Shown one piece after another: positions 19,166 through 27,159 of a stretch of 64,000 nucleotides of DNA. The stretch covers positions 22,987 through 86,986 of the forward strand of contig SUWA01000001.1 of assembly GCA_015061695.1 (NCBI GenBank), in the 5' to 3' direction. A program made the translations under genes and the position numbers. The DNA is from Lentisphaerota bacterium (lineage in GTDB: Bacteria; Verrucomicrobiota; Lentisphaeria; Victivallales; Victivallaceae). Under the pieces are notes generated by a model. The model searched no databases, was not told the DNA's origin, and saw only the letters and a program-made list of their open reading frames with translations. Each line of letters begins with the position of its first letter. Positions within the stretch are counted from its first letter, which is position 1.

Positions 19166-19191
19166 AATACCTTACTCCTCAACCGTTTGAT

Positions 19192-19668
19192 TTACTGTTC
19201 AAACTTCAGATCTTGAGCCAGCTCAAGATCACCTCGATCTATTTCATGCTCGTTGATGAGCTTCAATTCATCCTGCCAGCGTTTCAGGTTCCAGATTTCC
19301 ACGCCGATCTCCACGCCGATAACGATCGCCTCGCAACCGGCATCCAGCAAAGTCGGCTGACGGAATTCCTGCGGCAGAGTCAAACGCCCCTGCGATGTGA
19401 TCTGCGCTGACGCGCTCCACGCCCCGAATCGCCGCAAATCACGCCGCTTGAGCATACTCATGCCCGCCTGACGGATCGCTTCGGCATCGCGCCGGCGCAT
19501 TTCGCTGTACACGGCTTCGGGATAAATCGCCAGCGCGCCTTCCGGCAAACAGTAAAACACTACATCGCCCTTGCCATCAGCCAAAAAGTCATTGACAAAA
19601 TGCACCGGCAGTTTCACCCGTCCGTTGGCATCCACCAAAACTTTATCCTGTCCGCAAAAAGCCAGCAT
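19192..19668 (-). CDS. mraZ: MraZ-family transcriptional regulator
   Basis: Two AbrB/SpoVT-like half-domains are visible: DKVLVDANGRVKLPVHF near residue 8 and SAQITSQGRLTLPQEF near 87, matching the MraZ pattern of paired (D/S)xxGRxxLP blocks. The length, 158 residues, is typical. MraZ proteins bind direct repeats upstream of their own gene as a ring-shaped oligomer. Four such repeats lie upstream here. The usual dcw neighbours rsmH, ftsL and ftsI are absent, so this is either an orphan or a paralogue. Confidence 0.87.
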   Translation of the reverse strand: MLAFCGQDKVLVDANGRVKLPVHFVNDFLADGKGDVVFYCLPEGALAIYPEAVYSEMRRRDAEAIRQAGMSMLKRRDLRRFGAWSASAQITSQGRLTLPQEFRQPTLLDAGCEAIVIGVEIGVEIWNLKRWQDELKLINEHEIDRGDLELAQDLKFEQ

Positions 19669-19697
19669 GAACTTTTACCGTTATAAACCAATCTTCA

Positions 19698-19732
19698 TTC
19701 CATTTTGTTCCAATATAATCCATTTTATTCCA
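19698..19732 (-). promoter_or_regulatory. Probable MraZ operator: four direct repeats TGGAA/T-N5, 10-bp period
   Basis: On the minus strand TGGAA, TGGAT, TGGAA, TGGAA occur with exactly 10-base spacing (plus-strand TTCCA at 19698, 19708, 19728 and ATCCA at 19718), 30-64 bases before the mraZ start. A weaker TGGTT follows at 19686-19690. A possible promoter (TTGTAT, 16 bases, TATATT) overlaps the array. Known MraZ boxes are TGGGN-N5 repeats of the same period. Confidence 0.75.
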
Positions 19733-19820
19733 AATACAAGTATTTTTTCTTAAAAAAGTTAATTTTTTTGTGTTTTTTTACTTTTTTTACGCTTTTTACC
19801 AATGATCAGACCAATCAGAC

Positions 19821-19878
19821 TTGATTTTATTTTAAAATATGATATATTAATTTATGCAAATTCTAATATATAGAATTT
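19821..19878 (+). promoter_or_regulatory. Promoter and palindromic operator of the IclR gene
   Basis: TTGATT (19821-19826), 16 bases, TATATT (19843-19848) form a promoter. Ten bases further, AAATTCTA-N5-TAGAATTT (19858-19878) is a perfect inverted repeat over the expected transcription start, which fits repression by the IclR product. Confidence 0.65.
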
Positions 19879-19899
19879 ATAACAGGGTTTTATTTTACA

Positions 19900-20670
19900 A
19901 TGAACAACACTTTACAAAATGGATTCAAGGTACTCGAATATCTGGCCCAAAGCGGCAACAGCTGCAGTGTCAAAGAGATCGCCGAACATTTGCAGCTGCC
20001 TAACAGCCACGCCTGCAGATTGTTAAAAACATTGCAAGCCACCGGATATGTAGAGCAGATTGCCGGCAGTCGTCAATATCAGATCAGCTTGCAGATATTG
20101 TGTCTGTCCAACGCCAGATTAAAAAATCTCCGGTTACGTCAAGTCGGGCAGATGATATTGCGTCAACTCTGCCAGAAATTGCAGTTGGAGTGCGTGTTGA
20201 GCGCCTGGAGTCAGACAAAATCCATAATCATAGCTACCGAATATCCGGACAATAATCTTTTGTATGACAGTAATCTGGTGATAGGCAACACTCATCAGAC
20301 AGTTATTTCGGCCTGCGGCAAAGTGTGTGCAGCGTTTGCCTCGCCAACAGACCTTGAACAGGCGTTGGCCAAAGTCAACTGGCTCGACGGATCGCAGTTG
20401 GCATGCCATGACGAAAAAAGTTTCCGGCAGGAACTTGACATCATCCGTCAAAATGGTTTTGCACGGATGCTGAACGAAAATACCCCCGATGTGGCATCTG
20501 CGGCCGCACCGATACGGGATGCAAACGGTAATTTAGCCGGAGCCGTAGGGGTGGTATTGCCGCGCGGAGAACAGAATTGGACGCCTCTGATGTGGGATAA
20601 TTGTTCGCGGGGAGTAATGGAGGCAGCAGCAGCAATTTCGCAAGTTCTGGGATTTATTCCCTCGATCTGA
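19900..20670 (+). CDS. IclR-family transcriptional regulator
   Basis: The 256-residue product has an N-terminal winged helix-turn-helix (FKVLEYLAQSGNSCSVKEIAEHLQLPNSHACRLLKTLQATGYVEQ) followed by an IclR effector-binding domain (residues ~80-250, with AAAPIRDANGNLAGAVGVVLP). IclR proteins commonly control catabolism of aromatic or small organic acids. The first of three Fe-S reductase-like genes begins 21 bases after its stop, so all four are likely one transcript. A perfect 21-bp inverted repeat over its promoter suggests autoregulation. The effector is unknown. Confidence 0.92.
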   Translation: MNNTLQNGFKVLEYLAQSGNSCSVKEIAEHLQLPNSHACRLLKTLQATGYVEQIAGSRQYQISLQILCLSNARLKNLRLRQVGQMILRQLCQKLQLECVLSAWSQTKSIIIATEYPDNNLLYDSNLVIGNTHQTVISACGKVCAAFASPTDLEQALAKVNWLDGSQLACHDEKSFRQELDIIRQNGFARMLNENTPDVASAAAPIRDANGNLAGAVGVVLPRGEQNWTPLMWDNCSRGVMEAAAAISQVLGFIPSI

Positions 20671-20691
20671 ACCCCAAGAAAGGAGTTTTTT

Positions 20692-21489
20692 ATGCGTTCT
20701 GAAGAACTAAAAGCCTACGCGCTGGATCTGGGAGTGGATTTAGTGGGAATAGCCTCCGCTGAATCACTTTCAACGATGAAGCCAACCGATAATCCATTGC
20801 GCTTTATGCCGCAAGCCAAGTCGGTGATAGTATTGGGGCACCGTATTTTGCGCGGTTCCATGCGCGGGGTCGAAGAAGGAACCAACTTCAGTTCCACTTA
20901 TTTTTACTTTGGCATGGAGTGGCCGGAATTGGAATTTCTCTCCAAAAACGTTTATGAGGTAGCTTGTTTTCTTGAAGCCAACGGGTTTGAAGCCATGCCG
21001 CTGGCCGCTCATTCTGTAAACGGCGGACGCGATATGACTTTTGCCATGGAACCGGTCGCTGAAGCAGCCGGGTTGGGTGCTGTCGGCAAAGGCGGCTTTT
21101 TTATGACTCCGCAATACGGCCACCGTCAACGTTTTGCGTTGATTCTGACCACAGCCGTACTGGCAGGCGATCAGCCCCGGAAAGTTGATCTCTGCCAAGA
21201 TTGCGATGCATGTATAAAAGCGTGTCCGTTGGGGGCATTTTACACCGCAGCGGACGGTTCAGTAAAGCTCAATAAACAAATCTGCGCCACTTGCCCCAAT
21301 GGCGCTGTAACCTATGCGGCTTATCAGGAAACCGACCGCTATGCGGCGCTTTGCGGCCGTACTTGCATGGATGTATCAAGCCGCAAAATCGTGCAGCAGT
21401 TCCGTAATCCATTCCGTAAACGCAAAGTCTGGCAGATCGATGCCGATGGTAATCATTTACTGAAAACTCCCGGGGAAGTCATACAATGA
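20692..21489 (+). CDS. QueG/reductive-dehalogenase-like Fe-S protein, paralogue 1
   Basis: The 265-residue product resembles the epoxyqueuosine reductase/RdhA superfamily, whose characterised members use cobalamin and Fe-S clusters. The N-terminal region has LGVDLVGIASAE and VIVLGHRILRG, then EAAGLGAVGKGGFFMTPQYGHRQRFALILT, a family core block. A 4Fe-4S motif CQDCDACIKACP lies at ~165-175; later cysteines (CATCP and CGRTC) could bind a second cluster. It is about 100 residues shorter than QueG, so a queuosine role is unlikely. Its stop overlaps the next ATG (ATGA). The substrate is unknown. Confidence 0.75.
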   Translation: MRSEELKAYALDLGVDLVGIASAESLSTMKPTDNPLRFMPQAKSVIVLGHRILRGSMRGVEEGTNFSSTYFYFGMEWPELEFLSKNVYEVACFLEANGFEAMPLAAHSVNGGRDMTFAMEPVAEAAGLGAVGKGGFFMTPQYGHRQRFALILTTAVLAGDQPRKVDLCQDCDACIKACPLGAFYTAADGSVKLNKQICATCPNGAVTYAAYQETDRYAALCGRTCMDVSSRKIVQQFRNPFRKRKVWQIDADGNHLLKTPGEVIQ

Positions 21490-22265
21490 ACAGTGCAGAA
21501 GTAAAAGCCATGGCGCTAAAATACGGCGCCGATATAGTCGGGATCGCCTCGATGGCAAGTTTTGCCGGAACCGCGGCAGCCAATCACCCGCAAAGTATTT
21601 TCAAACAAGGCCGTTGTGTAATCGTCATCGGGCGCCGGATCTTGCGCGGCACCACACAGATCAATGAAAATTGCAATGTAAAAAAGAACGATCCCTATCA
21701 CTTTTTCGGCTTCACCCAGCTGGAAGATCAGTTTTTGGCCAAAACAACTTATGATCTCGGCATCTGGATCGAATCGCAGGGCTTTGAGGCAGTCCCCATA
21801 TTCGGCTACGACGCCGAAGCTGCCGGCCGATTTGAGCTGGCCGATCCGGTAGTTCCCGGCAAAGCGGCCCCCAATGTATATGTGGATTACCGCATTGCGG
21901 CTCAAGCGGCCGGATTGGGTTCTATTGGCCGGCACGGACTTTTTATCACGCCCGAGTTCGGTACATTGCAACGCTTTGCCATGCTGATCTGCGACGATGA
22001 TTTGGAGTGCGATCAACCCTGTGAGTATGATTTCTGTTGTGATTGCCAACGCTGCATTGAGTCATGTCCGCTGCAAGCACTGATCAAGCACGATTCCTCC
22101 GTTCAACGCCTTGACCAACGCTGTAAAGTTTGCTCTGCCGGAGCAATTCCGACCGACATCGGCCGGTTTGAAACCGTTGACCGTTTTGCTGCAATATGCA
22201 GTTTAAGCTGCAATCAGGCGCTCAAAGAACGCAATATATTAACGCACTGTACAACGGATTTTTGA
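21486..22265 (+). CDS. QueG/reductive-dehalogenase-like Fe-S protein, paralogue 2
   Basis: The 259-residue paralogue of the preceding gene shares GADIVGIASMASF, VIVIGRRILRGT, and AAGLGSIGRHGLFITPEFGTLQRFAMLI. Its cluster motif reads CCDCQRCIESCP, followed by CKVCS and CSLSC, which repeat the spacing of paralogue 1. The start ATG overlaps the upstream stop, indicating translational coupling, and eight bases separate its stop from paralogue 3. The strict conservation of cysteines in both copies argues that each is functional. A heteromeric complex of the three products is possible but unproven. Confidence 0.75.
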   Translation: MNSAEVKAMALKYGADIVGIASMASFAGTAAANHPQSIFKQGRCVIVIGRRILRGTTQINENCNVKKNDPYHFFGFTQLEDQFLAKTTYDLGIWIESQGFEAVPIFGYDAEAAGRFELADPVVPGKAAPNVYVDYRIAAQAAGLGSIGRHGLFITPEFGTLQRFAMLICDDDLECDQPCEYDFCCDCQRCIESCPLQALIKHDSSVQRLDQRCKVCSAGAIPTDIGRFETVDRFAAICSLSCNQALKERNILTHCTTDF

Positions 22266-22273
22266 GGTATATT

Positions 22274-23419
22274 ATGACCAGCAACACCACTCTTACGGCC
22301 CGCATGCTTAAAGATTACGCCAAGAGCCAAACCGTTGGCAACGGCGGTGACTTCGAGATCCTCGGGATCGCACCGATCGAACGCTTTGCCGGAGCGCCGG
22401 AACAGATGCACCCAAAAAATATTTTTCCGGACTGCCGTTCGGTAATTTCGATCATTCAACCGATTCCCCGCAGCTGTTATCGGGGGATCACTGAAGGCAC
22501 TTACTGGCCCAATTACAGCTTTTATGCTTACAATCGGCTCAATACATTGTTCCGCCCCATGCTGACTTACAATGTAGCGCGTTTTATTGAAGATCACGGA
22601 TACGAAGCTGTGCCGATCTATCCGGCAGTGCCGGAGGCGTATCCGGAAAAGGCTGAACCGCGCGCCCCCGGCCGCCCGGTACCGGATATAAATATCAATG
22701 TCCGGATCGCTGCTATGCTGTGCGGTTTGGGCGAAATCGGCTGGAGCAAGGTTTTTATCCATCCGACTTACGGTCCGCGAGTGCGCATTGGCACGATCCT
22801 GACCGACGCCGTGCTGGATTACGATGAAATCATGAAGCCGGGCACACTCTGCAAGATGTGTATGCGCTGCGCACAAAGCTGCCCCGGCAATGCAATTCCG
22901 CACCGGAAAGAAAATAAAACCGTTACCATTCAGGTCAACGGCAAAAATTATCAGTGGGGAGATGTCCACATGGGACGCTGCACTGCCACCCATCATGGCG
23001 TAAATCCGCGCATATCGCCATTTTTCAAACGTTATTTTCAAGGGGTGGATCTGGATATAAACAACAGCAACATCTCCCAGGCAACGGCTTACAAGCTGAC
23101 CTTTACACTGGCGCTGGCCAAATGGCGATCGGAATACCCCGAGTATCCGGGAACTGACGTCATACCGTATTACCGGCAAATGCTTGCCCACGTCGGCTAC
23201 TTTGCGGTGTGCGGAGCAAGAGGCTGTATTCGCGCCTGCATGGATTTTCAGGAAAAGAGCCGGAACATCCGGCAGTGTGATTTTGCCACACCGGTATTTC
23301 CGGAAAAATATTGGGAATTGCCGCCGCCATCACAGGACGACACCGGCGGGATCGTGGAAAAGAAAAAACTGACTGACCTTTTCCAGGAACCCGATCTGGA
23401 TGCAGGTTCGTGGGAATAA
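22274..23419 (+). CDS. QueG/reductive-dehalogenase-like Fe-S protein, paralogue 3 (longer)
   Basis: The chosen start, ATG 22274, follows TGAGG and the stop of paralogue 2; an earlier in-frame start would overlap that gene by 70 bases. The 381-residue product has FEILGIAPIERFAG, RIAAMLCGLGEIGWSKVFIHPTYGPRVRIGTILTD and a cluster motif CKMCMRCAQSCPGNAIP at ~195-210. A second cysteine group occurs near 320 (CGARGCIRAC). The block between (YQWGDVHMGRCTATHHGVNP) resembles the region after the first cluster in reductive dehalogenases. It has no Tat signal peptide, so it is cytoplasmic. Function is unknown. Confidence 0.75.
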   Translation: MTSNTTLTARMLKDYAKSQTVGNGGDFEILGIAPIERFAGAPEQMHPKNIFPDCRSVISIIQPIPRSCYRGITEGTYWPNYSFYAYNRLNTLFRPMLTYNVARFIEDHGYEAVPIYPAVPEAYPEKAEPRAPGRPVPDININVRIAAMLCGLGEIGWSKVFIHPTYGPRVRIGTILTDAVLDYDEIMKPGTLCKMCMRCAQSCPGNAIPHRKENKTVTIQVNGKNYQWGDVHMGRCTATHHGVNPRISPFFKRYFQGVDLDINNSNISQATAYKLTFTLALAKWRSEYPEYPGTDVIPYYRQMLAHVGYFAVCGARGCIRACMDFQEKSRNIRQCDFATPVFPEKYWELPPPSQDDTGGIVEKKKLTDLFQEPDLDAGSWE

Positions 23420-23438
23420 GTACGATCGTATAAATACC

Positions 23439-23475
23439 AAACGGCTGCTGCCGGAAAATCAGGCAGCAGCCGTTT
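23439..23475. terminator. Strong hairpin terminator between convergent genes
   Basis: AAACGGCTGCTGCC (23439-23452) pairs perfectly over 14 bp with GGCAGCAGCCGTTT (23462-23475), loop nine bases. Confidence 0.8.
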
Positions 23476-23495
23476 ATTGATCTTTCAGGATCAGA

Positions 23496-24617
23496 TCAGG
23501 CTTCAGGCTGGTCTGCTGAAGTGTCAGGCACTTCGGCTGCAACCGGAACAACTGCAACTGCCGGATTTTCGGCAACCGGAGCGACTGGAGCGACCGGAGT
23601 AACCACCGGCGCGGCGGCGACCGGTTGCGGGGCTTCATGCAAAGTGTGTATCGTTACCTGCCGGATCTCCTGACCGGCAACTGCCTGCATGGTCGGCTGA
23701 AACGCGCCGTTTGCCGCCGGAGCCTGCATCATGATCTGTACTTGCTGCGGCATAGTCATCAAGCCGCAGGCGACTTTGATCAGCGATTTATCAGTAGTAA
23801 GTACCTTGACCGCTGCCTGCCGGAAAAGCTCCAGCATGATCAGGAACAACAGCCAGCGCAAAGCCCACAGTCCCAACATCACCATAAAAGCGATCCCTGC
23901 CAGCTTGAATTCTTTGATGAACGGCAGGATCACCGCGGCGATAAGCAGCAACCCGTTGATCATATCCAGAATGTTGACAATGGTACTGAAGGTCTCCACT
24001 GATGGCTTTTGTGCGTAATAAGAGAGTTTTTTAGCCGCATTTTTGCGCCCCGATCGTAAAAACATCGTACCGATAAGCAAACTCAAGATCGCCCCCAGAA
24101 AAAACATGAGCGCAGATTTATCGCCGGAAAGATTGTTTAATTCCGGCAATTTTTCGCCCGCCATGACCAGACACACCCACGCGCCGCCCCAGAAAAGCAA
24201 TGTACCAAATATATAACCGAACGGATACATGACCATCCGGCAGCTGCAAGTATCGGAAATCAAAGCTCTTTGTGTGCTGTAAGCGACTTTCAGATACGAG
24301 TACAGCAGCACAAAATAAACTGCGATCACTGTCAGTACCGACCAACCGAACAGTTCAAAATTTTCAACACTGCGCTTCCAGCAGGCAACGGCACTTCCGC
24401 TTGATTCGCCCAGCGCTTCCGTCACGCCGTCACGCACCATTTTCACAAACATTTCGCCGGAAAAAACCGTCCCCAGTTCCGAAACCATCCCGGACAAATT
24501 CATCAATGCCATGACCAGAAAATATCCGCATGCTGCCAGCAGCAGAAAATACCCCCACTGCACAAAACTCAAAAATACGCTTGCAATCGTGCCGGATGTG
24601 CGGCTTTTACTGCTCAT
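23496..24617 (-). CDS. Polytopic membrane protein, unknown
   Basis: I do not recognise a family. The 373-residue product has about six or seven hydrophobic segments (e.g. FVQWGYFLLLAACGYFLVMAL, LMFFLGAILSLLIGTMFL, GIAFMVMLGLWALRWLLFLIM). A C-terminal ~100-residue soluble tail follows, rich in Pro, Ala and Val (PVVTPVAPVAPVAE). It appears monocistronic. The tail's low complexity suggests a flexible linker, perhaps for protein contacts. It converges on the Fe-S protein operon and is probably independent of it. Confidence 0.7.
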   Translation of the reverse strand: MSSKSRTSGTIASVFLSFVQWGYFLLLAACGYFLVMALMNLSGMVSELGTVFSGEMFVKMVRDGVTEALGESSGSAVACWKRSVENFELFGWSVLTVIAVYFVLLYSYLKVAYSTQRALISDTCSCRMVMYPFGYIFGTLLFWGGAWVCLVMAGEKLPELNNLSGDKSALMFFLGAILSLLIGTMFLRSGRKNAAKKLSYYAQKPSVETFSTIVNILDMINGLLLIAAVILPFIKEFKLAGIAFMVMLGLWALRWLLFLIMLELFRQAAVKVLTTDKSLIKVACGLMTMPQQVQIMMQAPAANGAFQPTMQAVAGQEIRQVTIHTLHEAPQPVAAAPVVTPVAPVAPVAENPAVAVVPVAAEVPDTSADQPEA

Positions 24618-24755
24618 AAAAAAGTTCCCCTTTCATACCTGAATTATTTTTATTGTGCAAATCGCAATGAGGTAATATAAATCCGGATAGTTTTTTTTTC
24701 AAATCTGCGATCGATTTTTATTGAAGCTAATTTCATAATATGAAAGGGGTGCTGT

Positions 24756-24783
24756 TTGAAAAAGCCGATTCCGGTGCTATATT
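24756..24783 (+). promoter_or_regulatory. Promoter of the DEAD-box helicase gene
   Basis: TTGAAA (24756-24761) and TATATT (24778-24783) are 16 bases apart, 33 bases before the start codon. Confidence 0.5.
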
Positions 24784-24816
24784 AATAATTCATATTTTTA
24801 ACAATTAGCCGATTGG

Positions 24817-26493
24817 ATGCTGTTGATGAACGATATTGCCGTTGCTTTTGCTGATTTGCCGCTTTCGGCCGGAACGCTGGAAGTTCTGGCTTCTCGCAAC
24901 TATATAACCCCTACCCCGATCCAAAGTCTGGTCATTCCCGAGTTGATGAAAAACAGCTGCGATCTGATCGCCCAGGCACAAACCGGCACCGGCAAAACTG
25001 CCGCGTATGCGTTGCCGGTTATCGAAACATTGCTGAATGCCGGCTCCCATAAAAAGCCCCGCGCTATTATTCTTGCCCCCACGCGCGAACTGGCTATGCA
25101 AATAGCCCGGGAAATCGATCTCTTCATCGGCAGCCGGCAACTCAAAACTGTGATCGTTTACGGTGGTCAGAATATCGAAATCCAACTCCGGGCTCTGAAA
25201 GGCAACTGCGATATTGTGGTCGGCACCCCGGGCCGGGTCATCGACCTGATGGAACGCGGTGCGCTCAAACTGGACAATATTGAATTTGCCATTCTCGATG
25301 AAGCCGACGAAATGCTTGATATGGGCTTTGTGGAAGATATCGAAACTATTCTGGCGGCCACGCCGGAAGAAAAACGTATGCTCATGTTTTCGGCCACGGT
25401 TCCGCCGGAAGCCCGCAAGATCGCCGAGCGCTTCATGAAAAATGCCCAATATATAAAAGCGCCGGTCAGTCAATCCGAACAAGCCGACCCCCTGACCGAA
25501 CAATGGGCGTGCGAAGTCCGCCGCGAAGATAAGTTCAATGCACTCAAGCGCATTCTGCACGCCGAAGGGCGTATTTATGCCATGATCTTCTGCCGCACCC
25601 GTACCGATGTGGACGAACTGACCTTGAATCTGCAAAAAAATAAATTCCGGGCCGAAGCCTTGCATGGCGAACTGACCCAGAATCAGAGAACCAGAGTGAT
25701 CGAACAATTCAAGAGCCGCCGTTTTGATATGCTTGTAGCAACCGATGTGGCGGCCCGCGGGATCGACGTAAATGACCTTACACATGTTATAAATTACGCA
25801 CTGCCCACGGATAAAGATATTTACACCCACCGGATCGGACGTACCGGCAGAGCGGGCAAAAAAGGGGTGGCGATCTCGCTCTTCACCCCCTCGGAAGGCG
25901 GTCGATTTGCCATGCTGCGCAAAGCCTCCGGCGGCAAACTTGAACAGCGCGCCCTGCCCGATGCCAAGACGATCATTGCGGCCAAAAAAGCCCGGTTCAA
26001 AGATGAGATCGACGCGCTGTTGAGCAAAGTCAATCCGGCTTACATGCGTATGGCCGAAGAACTGTGCGATGTCTACGATCCGGCCACCTTGCTGGCGGCC
26101 ATGCTGGATATGAAGTTCCACAAAGAGCTTTTGCAGGAAAATTACCCGCCGCTGGGCCGCGGCTCGCGCGATCACCGGCCCGGCAGCGCTGACCGGCGCA
26201 ACCGCGGTTTTGACCGCGACCAGGCGCGTCCGCCCCGCCGCAAATCAGCCCCAAACAGTCATACTGCAGAGTCAACGGCCGAAAATCCGGAAAAAAACCG
26301 TAAAACAGATAAAAAGCGCCGTTCCGAACGTTCCGAGCGCCCCGGCCGCAACAATAACGCTGCCGGCGCTCCTCCGCAGGAAAAGAAAAATTTCAGCGAA
26401 GACAAACCGCGCAAGCGCCTCCGCGACTGGGCTATGGATATAACCGGCAATGCCCCCGAGCTGCCGCGCTACAAAGTCAAGAAGCGCAAATAA
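24817..26493 (+). CDS. DEAD-box ATP-dependent RNA helicase
   Basis: All helicase motifs are readable: Q motif TPIQS, motif I AQTGTGKT, Ia PTRELA, Ib TPGR, II DEAD, III SAT, and in the second RecA domain the RGIDV and HRIGRTGRAG blocks. A basic, probably disordered tail of ~120 residues (PPRRKSAPN, RSERSERPGRNNN) follows, as in RhlE/CsdA-type proteins, which help cold-related RNA remodelling, ribosome assembly or mRNA decay. Either ATG 24817 or ATG 24826 could be the start; neither has a strong ribosome site. Confidence 0.95.
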   Translation: MLLMNDIAVAFADLPLSAGTLEVLASRNYITPTPIQSLVIPELMKNSCDLIAQAQTGTGKTAAYALPVIETLLNAGSHKKPRAIILAPTRELAMQIAREIDLFIGSRQLKTVIVYGGQNIEIQLRALKGNCDIVVGTPGRVIDLMERGALKLDNIEFAILDEADEMLDMGFVEDIETILAATPEEKRMLMFSATVPPEARKIAERFMKNAQYIKAPVSQSEQADPLTEQWACEVRREDKFNALKRILHAEGRIYAMIFCRTRTDVDELTLNLQKNKFRAEALHGELTQNQRTRVIEQFKSRRFDMLVATDVAARGIDVNDLTHVINYALPTDKDIYTHRIGRTGRAGKKGVAISLFTPSEGGRFAMLRKASGGKLEQRALPDAKTIIAAKKARFKDEIDALLSKVNPAYMRMAEELCDVYDPATLLAAMLDMKFHKELLQENYPPLGRGSRDHRPGSADRRNRGFDRDQARPPRRKSAPNSHTAESTAENPEKNRKTDKKRRSERSERPGRNNNAAGAPPQEKKNFSEDKPRKRLRDWAMDITGNAPELPRYKVKKRK

Positions 26494-26633
26494 CAGCAGC
26501 AAATCAAGTTAAGGTCTGAACTGCCGGGTTATTGAGATTTTTGATGTTCAGAAAATTGATTTTTCACCGTCTGTGGTGTATATTATTATGATCGATTTTT
26601 TGATTCGCAGTGGTTACTGAAAGGATAATTGCG

Positions 26634-27101
26634 TTGAAAAAAGCCGTATTAACAAGCAATTTTGTCAACAGCCGGCTGGCGCTGAAAGCCGGTAGTGTAC
26701 TGTTTTTGCTTTTCTTCGTCTTTTTTTCGCTGGCCGCACCACTGGTTGCTCAATTCGGCAGTGCGTTGTTTATCTTTCTGGGCATGGTGCTTGCGCCGCT
26801 GCTGCATCAGGATCAAGCTGCAGATGACCAACTGCCGTTACGAACTCAACATGTTTACCAAGCCAATGCCTTTGAGTGGGCAGCTTTACCGACCGGACTC
26901 TGCCGGCAAACTGATTTTGCCGTAGAGGATCAAGCCACCGTATTGCAGCGCAGCAACCAGTATGCGCTGGTATGGGAACCATTTGCTCCAACACTTCAAA
27001 CTTCAGAGCGATCTCTTACGCCGCGGTTTCATGCACCTGTTTTTCCGATAGAGAATCAGCTGTACCGCCGGCAGCCGGCACGGGCCAGCCCATATTGCTG
27101 A
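26634..27101 (+). CDS. Small membrane protein, unknown
   Basis: No family is recognised. A TTG start at 26634 is preferred because GAAAGGA lies nine bases upstream; a GTG at 26610 would extend it by eight residues. The N-terminal ~60 residues have two hydrophobic segments (SVLFLLFFVFFSLAAPLVAQ and ALFIFLGMVLAPLL) and the rest is soluble, rich in Gln and Ala. It lies 58 bases before the Na/Pi cotransporter gene, with a TATATT between, so it may be separately transcribed. Coding probability is moderate. Confidence 0.5.
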   Translation: MKKAVLTSNFVNSRLALKAGSVLFLLFFVFFSLAAPLVAQFGSALFIFLGMVLAPLLHQDQAADDQLPLRTQHVYQANAFEWAALPTGLCRQTDFAVEDQATVLQRSNQYALVWEPFAPTLQTSERSLTPRFHAPVFPIENQLYRRQPARASPYC

Positions 27102-27159
27102 TTATTGTTGTCTGTTATATTTTTACACAATAAACAATTTCATCAATAAGGTATTTTTT

